From CAVRXQ01 sp963838845 (GTDB taxonomy: Bacteria > Actinomycetota > Acidimicrobiia > Acidimicrobiales > Bog-793), in assembly GCA_963838845.1 (NCBI GenBank), contig CAWISR010000002.1, positions 1 to 64,000 on the forward strand: 64,000 nucleotides of DNA, written 5' to 3'. A model generated the notes under the pieces. The model searched no databases, was not told the DNA's origin, and saw nothing but the letters and a program-made list of their open reading frames with translations. The number at the start of each line of letters is the position of its first letter. Position 1 is the first letter of the stretch. A program made the position numbers and the translations under genes. Shown here piece after piece: positions 59,651-64,000 of this stretch.

Positions 59651-61375
59651 TCAGACCGCCGTCACGTCAGTCAGCGCGAACTTCGTCACGTCGACGAGTC
59701 CACGATCGGTGATCCGAAGCTCGGGGATCACCGACAGTCCGAGAAAGCTCAGTTGCATGAACGGCGCCTCGATCGTGACGCCGAGGTGGCTCGTCACCGC
59801 GCCGGTGAGCACCCTCACCTGTTGCGCGACCTCCTGTACCGAGTCCAAACTCATCAACCCACCGATCGGCAGGGGGACCTCGGCGATCACTCGGCCGTCC
59901 AAGACCGCGACTTGGCCGCCGCCGATCTCCGCGAGACGCGCGACACCAACGGCCATGTCCGATGGACCTGAGTCGTCTCGGGAGCCGACGGCCATGCAGT
60001 TGTGCGCGTCGTGGGCCACGGTCGAGGCCATGGCCCCGCGACGGAGGCCGAATCCGGAGACGTAACCGAGGCCGACGCGGCCCGTTCGACGGTGCCGCTC
60101 GACGACGGCGATCCGCGCGATGTCGCTCACCGAGTCGTTCACGTCGAGCACGAGAGCGCTCGTTGTCAACGAGCGCGAGCGCACGCCGATGACCCGGACG
60201 CGACCGGTCGGCGGTGGGGTGAGCGTGTACGCGCTCGCACCCGGCGGATCGTCGAGGTGGACCGAGTGGAGCATCCATTCCGGCGCGGCCGTCGTCGGAA
60301 CGACGCCGGGGACGATCTCGCCTCCCTTCGCGACGAGAAGTCCCGCCTGCCAGACGCGGGCCGGTTCGAAGCTCGAGAGGTCCTCGAAGCAGAGCACGTC
60401 AGCCTGGTACCCGGGGGCGAGCCAGCCGAGGTGGTCGAAGCGGTGGTACTCAGCAGGGTTGGCCGTCGCGAGAACGAGCGCGTCCTCGACGCGTACTCCA
60501 GCTTTCACCGCGAGACGGACGCAGTCGTTGATGTGCCCCTCGTGGAACAGCGTGTCCGGCTCGCGATCGTCTGTGCAGAGCGCGACACGTGCGGTGCCGT
60601 GGCGAAGAACGGTCGGGATCAGGGCGGCCAAGTTGCGGGAGGCGGATCCTTCTCGCACGAAGATCCACATGCCCTTCCGCCGTTTCTCGTCGGCCTCTTC
60701 GAGTTCGGTGCACTCGTGATCCGACTCGATCCCAGCGGTGAGGTACGCGTCGAGTTCGCGCCCAGAGACTCCCGGAGCGTGGCCGTCCACCCGCCGGGAC
60801 CCCGCTTCGGCGATCTTCGCGAGCATCTCAACGTCGCCCGCGATCACGCCCGGGAAATTCATGACCTCGGCGATGCCGATCACGTCGGGATTTTCGAGAA
60901 GCTCGGCGAGGTCGGTGTGGTCGAGTTCTGCACCTGGGCTCTCGAACGACGAGGCGGGAACACAACTCGAGGCGCAGATGGCGAAGGTGAACGGGAGGTT
61001 GTCGGCGGCCCGCGCGAGCGCCAGCACCCCGGGTACGCCGAAGACGTTCGCGACCTCGTGGGGATCTGCGGCGACCGCCGTCGTGCCGTGGGGGAGGACG
61101 GAGCGCACAAACTCGTCGATCCACAGCTTCGTCGACTCGAGGTGCATGTGCGGATCGACGAATCCCGGAGTCAGCGAGGCGCCCGCAACATCGACGACTT
61201 CAATCGCCTCGCGTCTCCCCCAGCCGACGATGACCCCGTCCGCGATCGCGAGGTCGGTCTCGATCCATTCGCGGGTGCTCGGGACAAAGACCCTGCCTCC
61301 CGAGATGAGCAGGTCGGCAGGCTCGTCTCCACGAGCGACAGCAAGCATCCGAGCGGTTCCATGTCGCGGGGGCAT
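59651..61375 (-). CDS. ade: adenine deaminase
   Basis: A 574-residue amidohydrolase of the bacterial adenine deaminase (YicP) type. Motifs: GFVDPHMHLESTKLWIDEFV, HGTTAVAADPHEVANVFGVP, IGIAEVMNFPGVIAGD, VDGHAPGVSGRELDAYLTAG, SDHECTELEEADEKRRKGMW and ALCTDDREPDTLFHEGHI; a C-terminal ade domain holds AHDAHNCMAVGSRD. It deaminates adenine to hypoxanthine with release of ammonia, feeding the dehydrogenases. Single gene, convergent with the XdhD-type gene. Confidence 0.93.
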   Translation of the reverse strand: MPPRHGTARMLAVARGDEPADLLISGGRVFVPSTREWIETDLAIADGVIVGWGRREAIEVVDVAGASLTPGFVDPHMHLESTKLWIDEFVRSVLPHGTTAVAADPHEVANVFGVPGVLALARAADNLPFTFAICASSCVPASSFESPGAELDHTDLAELLENPDVIGIAEVMNFPGVIAGDVEMLAKIAEAGSRRVDGHAPGVSGRELDAYLTAGIESDHECTELEEADEKRRKGMWIFVREGSASRNLAALIPTVLRHGTARVALCTDDREPDTLFHEGHINDCVRLAVKAGVRVEDALVLATANPAEYHRFDHLGWLAPGYQADVLCFEDLSSFEPARVWQAGLLVAKGGEIVPGVVPTTAAPEWMLHSVHLDDPPGASAYTLTPPPTGRVRVIGVRSRSLTTSALVLDVNDSVSDIARIAVVERHRRTGRVGLGYVSGFGLRRGAMASTVAHDAHNCMAVGSRDDSGPSDMAVGVARLAEIGGGQVAVLDGRVIAEVPLPIGGLMSLDSVQEVAQQVRVLTGAVTSHLGVTIEAPFMQLSFLGLSVIPELRITDRGLVDVTKFALTDVTAV

Positions 61376-61439
61376 AGTCGAATCCTAAAAGGCTGCGATG
61401 TCATAGATCAGGGCACAACGACACAGCGCCAGGTCGGAG

Positions 61440-62081
61440 GTGAGGATGCAAGGCCAATTCACGCCTGACCGGGTCGTCGATGTCGTCGTCTCCGACCTCG
61501 GCGGGGTGTTCTTCGATTGGGATCCCCGACACCTCTACCGCAAGCTGATCCCCGACACGGTGACTCGGGAGCGATTTCTCACCGAAGTCTGTTCCCCGGA
61601 ATGGCACGCCGAACAGGACCTCGGCCGGAGCCTGGAAGCGTCATGCAGAGACCTTGCCTCGAGGCACCCGGAGTACGCAGAACTCATCTGGGCGTGGTCC
61701 GAGCGCAACGAAGAGATGGTTGCCAGCATCTTTGAGGACTCGGTGGCGATCCTTAGAGACCTTCGGCGTCGCGGGATCCGCTGCTACGTGCTCTCGAACA
61801 TGGAATCTGAAACCTTCGCCCTGCGATGCGAGCGCTATCCGTTCATGTCGGAGTTCGACGGTTATGTGATTTCGAGCACGGAGGGAGTGGCGAAGCCCGA
61901 CGAGGAGATCTATCGGCGATTATTGGCACGCTTCCATCTCGATCCCACGCAGTCGCTTTTCGTGGACGATCGAGGAACGAACGTCGATGTCGCGAGCCGA
62001 CTTGGTTTCCACGCTCACGTCTTCGTATCGTCGGGTGAACTGAGGCGTTGGTTCGTCGACCTTGGACTCCTCGGGGATTGA
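61440..62081 (+). CDS. HAD-superfamily hydrolase
   Basis: A 213-residue HAD phosphatase with the YihX-like layout. Motif I VVSDLGGVFFDWDPRHLYR (nucleophile Asp), cap helices (CSPEWHAEQDLGRSLEAS), motif II CYVLSNMESETF, motif III/IV GVAKPDEEIYRRLLARF and LFVDDRGTNVDVASRLG. Such enzymes dephosphorylate sugar phosphates or nucleotides. The substrate is unknown. It starts at GTG 61440 or ATG 61446, divergent from adenine deaminase (64 bp), so a link to nucleotide salvage is possible. Confidence 0.88.
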   Translation: MRMQGQFTPDRVVDVVVSDLGGVFFDWDPRHLYRKLIPDTVTRERFLTEVCSPEWHAEQDLGRSLEASCRDLASRHPEYAELIWAWSERNEEMVASIFEDSVAILRDLRRRGIRCYVLSNMESETFALRCERYPFMSEFDGYVISSTEGVAKPDEEIYRRLLARFHLDPTQSLFVDDRGTNVDVASRLGFHAHVFVSSGELRRWFVDLGLLGD

Positions 62082-62196
62082 ACATCGCCCGCGTAGCGTC
62101 TCGATGAATCGCCGACGTTGACGGAGTCTGGCCGCCGGCGCGAGGATCCGATCGATTCGTGGGCAGTTGAGAAATCTCCAGCTCCGTGTGAACGAA

Positions 62197-62943
62197 ATGA
62201 GTACCGACTCCAAAATCTCTCGCATGCACGTGCAATCCTCGGCCTCGAGCGAGCAACTCGGCCTTCAGTTCCCTCATGGGGCCTTCTCGTCGGAGGAAAG
62301 CGTCCGTCTTCGCGCGCGAGATCGCGGGAATGTTCAGTCGAGCCCTGTTCCCTGGTGGGCGGTCGTCGCGGCTGGCGCTGCGCCAGCACTTCTCACTGGC
62401 GGCTTCGTCACCGCCGCTGCGCTCCAACCGGCCTCGTACAGCCCTGTTCGCGACACGATCAGCGCGCTTGCAGCACGAGGTGCGACCGATCCCTGGATCA
62501 TGACGACCGCGTTGGGAGCTCTGGGCATTTGCTACCTGCTGACCGCATTGGGGCTTCGGCCCGCTCGGCGTGATGGGCGCGTTGCCCTCGGCTGCGGAGG
62601 GGTCGCGACAATGTGCATCGCGTCATTTCATCAGCCACAGCACGGTTATTCGGTCTCCCACGAGGCGGCCGTCGTCGCAGCGTGTGTGGCGATGTGTGCA
62701 TGGCCGGTACTCGGCGCGCAGAAACGGCATTGGGCGCCGTTGCTGACCCTTCCTGCGAGCGTCGCGGCGACCGTGGCCATGCTCGGGCTCACGATGTGGT
62801 TCGCGCTTGAACAACATCAAGCTGAACTCGGCCTGGCCGAGCGGTGCGCCGCCGTTGCGATGGCGCTCTGGCTTCTGCCTGTGGCCCTCACCACCCGGTG
62901 GGCTCTCGCGCCAGGCAAGTCGCCGGGATCACCGAAGCGTTGA
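62197..62943 (+). CDS. DUF998 membrane protein
   Basis: A polytopic protein of about 248 residues with six hydrophobic spans. The DUF998 pattern is visible in span 1 and its loop (PWWAVVAAGAAPALLTGGFV, then SPVRDTISALAARGATDPWI), a middle span pair (LGICYLLTALGLRPARRDGR) and FHQPQHGYSVSHEAAVVAA. Function unknown. The first 45 residues are not part of the domain, so the start is uncertain: ATG 62197 is used, TTG 62167 is an alternative. Stand-alone gene. Confidence 0.75.
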   Translation: MSTDSKISRMHVQSSASSEQLGLQFPHGAFSSEESVRLRARDRGNVQSSPVPWWAVVAAGAAPALLTGGFVTAAALQPASYSPVRDTISALAARGATDPWIMTTALGALGICYLLTALGLRPARRDGRVALGCGGVATMCIASFHQPQHGYSVSHEAAVVAACVAMCAWPVLGAQKRHWAPLLTLPASVAATVAMLGLTMWFALEQHQAELGLAERCAAVAMALWLLPVALTTRWALAPGKSPGSPKR

Positions 62944-63030
62944 ACCCCCCGCCGAGTGCCTTCCAGTTCATCGGAGGCGACGGCGCGCGACGATCGCTCG
63001 ACCGCTGATCAGGCGCTTCGTCTCCGGCGC

Positions 63031-64000
63031 TCAGTCGCGAGCGTCCGGAGCTGTCGGAACCTGTGGCTTCAGCGCTCGGTCAACGCGATCTCGCCACGGT
63101 CGGGCAAGCAGTGCATCGAAAATCCCTCCCGCCTCGAACAGGAGCGAATTGGCGGCACTCGTCCGTGACCGTGCAACGAGCCACTCTCCGTGCTCCAGCA
63201 ACGTAACGGCGAGGTAGAAGGGCGCACCGATCTCGCGGAGCAGCGCCTCGGCGTCACCGAAGAGTCGATCCGGCCGTTCGCCTTCGTCCGTGAAGTCGAG
63301 GATGGCCCGGAAGCGGGAGGATTGAGCGGTAAGAAACGGGGTTGTCTCGCCCGCGCGCAAGCTCTCGATCCGCTGAAGCAGCTCGTTTGCTTTGTCGGTG
63401 TCGCCGATTCCGATCGCTGCTTCGATCGCTGCCATGATTCCGAGTTTGGAGCCGGAGAGGCGAAAATCTCCGAACTCGTCCACGGCTTCGAGCGCGCTTT
63501 CTGCGGTGGTGAGGGCCGCCTCGGTGGAGCCCTCGGCTGCGAGCAGCGAGGCGAGGCAGGACAAGTGGAGAATTCGCAATTGGAGATCCGGTGACTCCGC
63601 GCGGGTCGAAACGGCATCGATCAGCTCGCGGGCGCGAACGAGATCGCCTTGGTGGCCGCGCACGAGAGCCGCGTAGACGGTTTCCCCCGCGTCTCCCGGC
63701 AGCTGATCGATCTCCAAAGCTCGCTCGAGGAGTTCTTCCCATTGGCCGGCGAAATACATGGGGATGAGAGTCGTTGCGAGCAACGCCGTCTCCCAATTCT
63801 TGCTGCCGGTCCTGCCGGCGAGTTCGAGGCCCGCTCGGCTGAGCGCAAGTGACTCGGTATATCGGTCCTCGTATTCCAAAAACGTGGTCGCATTGTTGTA
63901 TGCCCGCAGTGCCGCTTCGCTGAGCCCGTGGTCCAAAGCGAGCTGCAGCGCGCGATCCATAAGTGCACTCGCCTCATGTCTTCGTCCGAGCGAATTGAGC
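63031..64000 (-). CDS. TPR-repeat protein, C-terminal part, cut by the window edge
   Basis: The frame is open to the right edge (LNSLGRRHEASALMDRALQL at the very start) and ends at 63031, giving 322 visible residues. They form about eight tetratricopeptide-like helix pairs (GLSEAALRAYNNATTFLEYE, SKNWETALLATTLIPMYFAG, DLVRARELIDAVSTRAESP, STEAALTTAESALEAVDEFG). Such C-terminal TPR regions are typical of actinobacterial adenylate-cyclase/ATPase or LuxR/SARP regulators, whose N-terminal parts would lie beyond 64000. The domain type upstream is therefore not known. Confidence 0.75.
   Translation of the reverse strand, partial: LNSLGRRHEASALMDRALQLALDHGLSEAALRAYNNATTFLEYEDRYTESLALSRAGLELAGRTGSKNWETALLATTLIPMYFAGQWEELLERALEIDQLPGDAGETVYAALVRGHQGDLVRARELIDAVSTRAESPDLQLRILHLSCLASLLAAEGSTEAALTTAESALEAVDEFGDFRLSGSKLGIMAAIEAAIGIGDTDKANELLQRIESLRAGETTPFLTAQSSRFRAILDFTDEGERPDRLFGDAEALLREIGAPFYLAVTLLEHGEWLVARSRTSAANSLLFEAGGIFDALLARPWRDRVDRALKPQVPTAPDARD

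Noticed and set aside
1..64000. CRISPR arrays, rRNA genes, insertion sequences with transposases
   Set aside because: No regularly spaced repeats beyond the two- or three-copy repeats listed, no rRNA-like sequence and no transposase frame were seen.

Overview
The window is high-GC DNA with an actinobacterial gene repertoire: luciferase-like (F420-type) oxidoreductases, a DUF4232 secreted protein, ClpC-like N-terminal repeats, a PASTA domain, a hydrolase-cyclase fusion and many GTG starts. It most likely comes from an uncultivated soil or sediment member of the Actinomycetota; no rRNA or other taxonomic marker is present to confirm this.

Region 1 (1 to about 8906) looks like the right-hand part of an integrated mobile element. 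It carries a broken DUF262/GmrSD-like restriction gene, secreted proteins, a tyrosine recombinase, a truncated sigma-70 gene overlapping an LRV-repeat gene, and remnants of two toxin-antitoxin modules. It ends at a 3' fragment of a tRNA-Glu(CTC) gene (about 8849-8906), as expected at the junction left by tRNA-targeted integration.

Region 2 (about 8907-25500) is an accessory stretch of small, loosely spaced genes on both strands. It contains a divergent toxin-antitoxin-like pair with a palindromic operator, a perfect 24-bp-arm hairpin flanked by 8-bp direct repeats, an alpha/beta-hydrolase fused to a class III nucleotide cyclase, an SRPBCC gene remnant, a SnoaL-like protein, a Clp_N-only protein, a VOC protein, several secreted proteins (two are paralogues), LuxR and TetR regulators, a second hydrolase, an LLM oxidoreductase, an aquaporin, a GYD protein and a J-domain/PASTA fusion.

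Region 3 (about 25700-61400) is a dense purine-salvage and purine-catabolism island of about 36 kb. It holds two XdhC-family maturation genes, a MocA-like cytidylyltransferase, a three-subunit xanthine dehydrogenase, carbamate kinase, a YgeW-like and an aspartate-carbamoyltransferase-like transcarbamylase, an LLM monooxygenase-like protein, an SsnA-like amidohydrolase, two PLP-dependent fold-type II enzymes, an N-carbamoyl-D-amino-acid hydrolase, a glycerate kinase, an ammonium channel, a beta-ureidopropionase-like nitrilase, a complete BMP-type nucleoside ABC transporter, a second (FeS-Mo fused) xanthine dehydrogenase, an NCS1 nucleobase permease, an 8-oxoguanine-deaminase-like enzyme, an FAD subunit, an XdhD-type enzyme whose FeS domain has lost its cysteines, and adenine deaminase. 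The set resembles the E. coli xdh/yge/ygf/ssnA locus and the gut-bacterial purine-degradation clusters. No urate oxidase, allantoinase or allantoicase is visible. The inferred scheme is: import nucleosides and bases, deaminate them, hydroxylate to xanthine or urate, open the ring, move carbamoyl groups to phosphate, make ATP with carbamate kinase, and release or export ammonium.

Region 4 (about 61440-64000) has a HAD phosphatase, a DUF998 membrane protein and the C-terminal part of a TPR protein cut by the window end.

Apparent single-base frameshifts occur across the window, most often in 3-5 nt homopolymers and also inside otherwise intact metabolic genes. Some may be assembly errors rather than decay; each affected gene says so.
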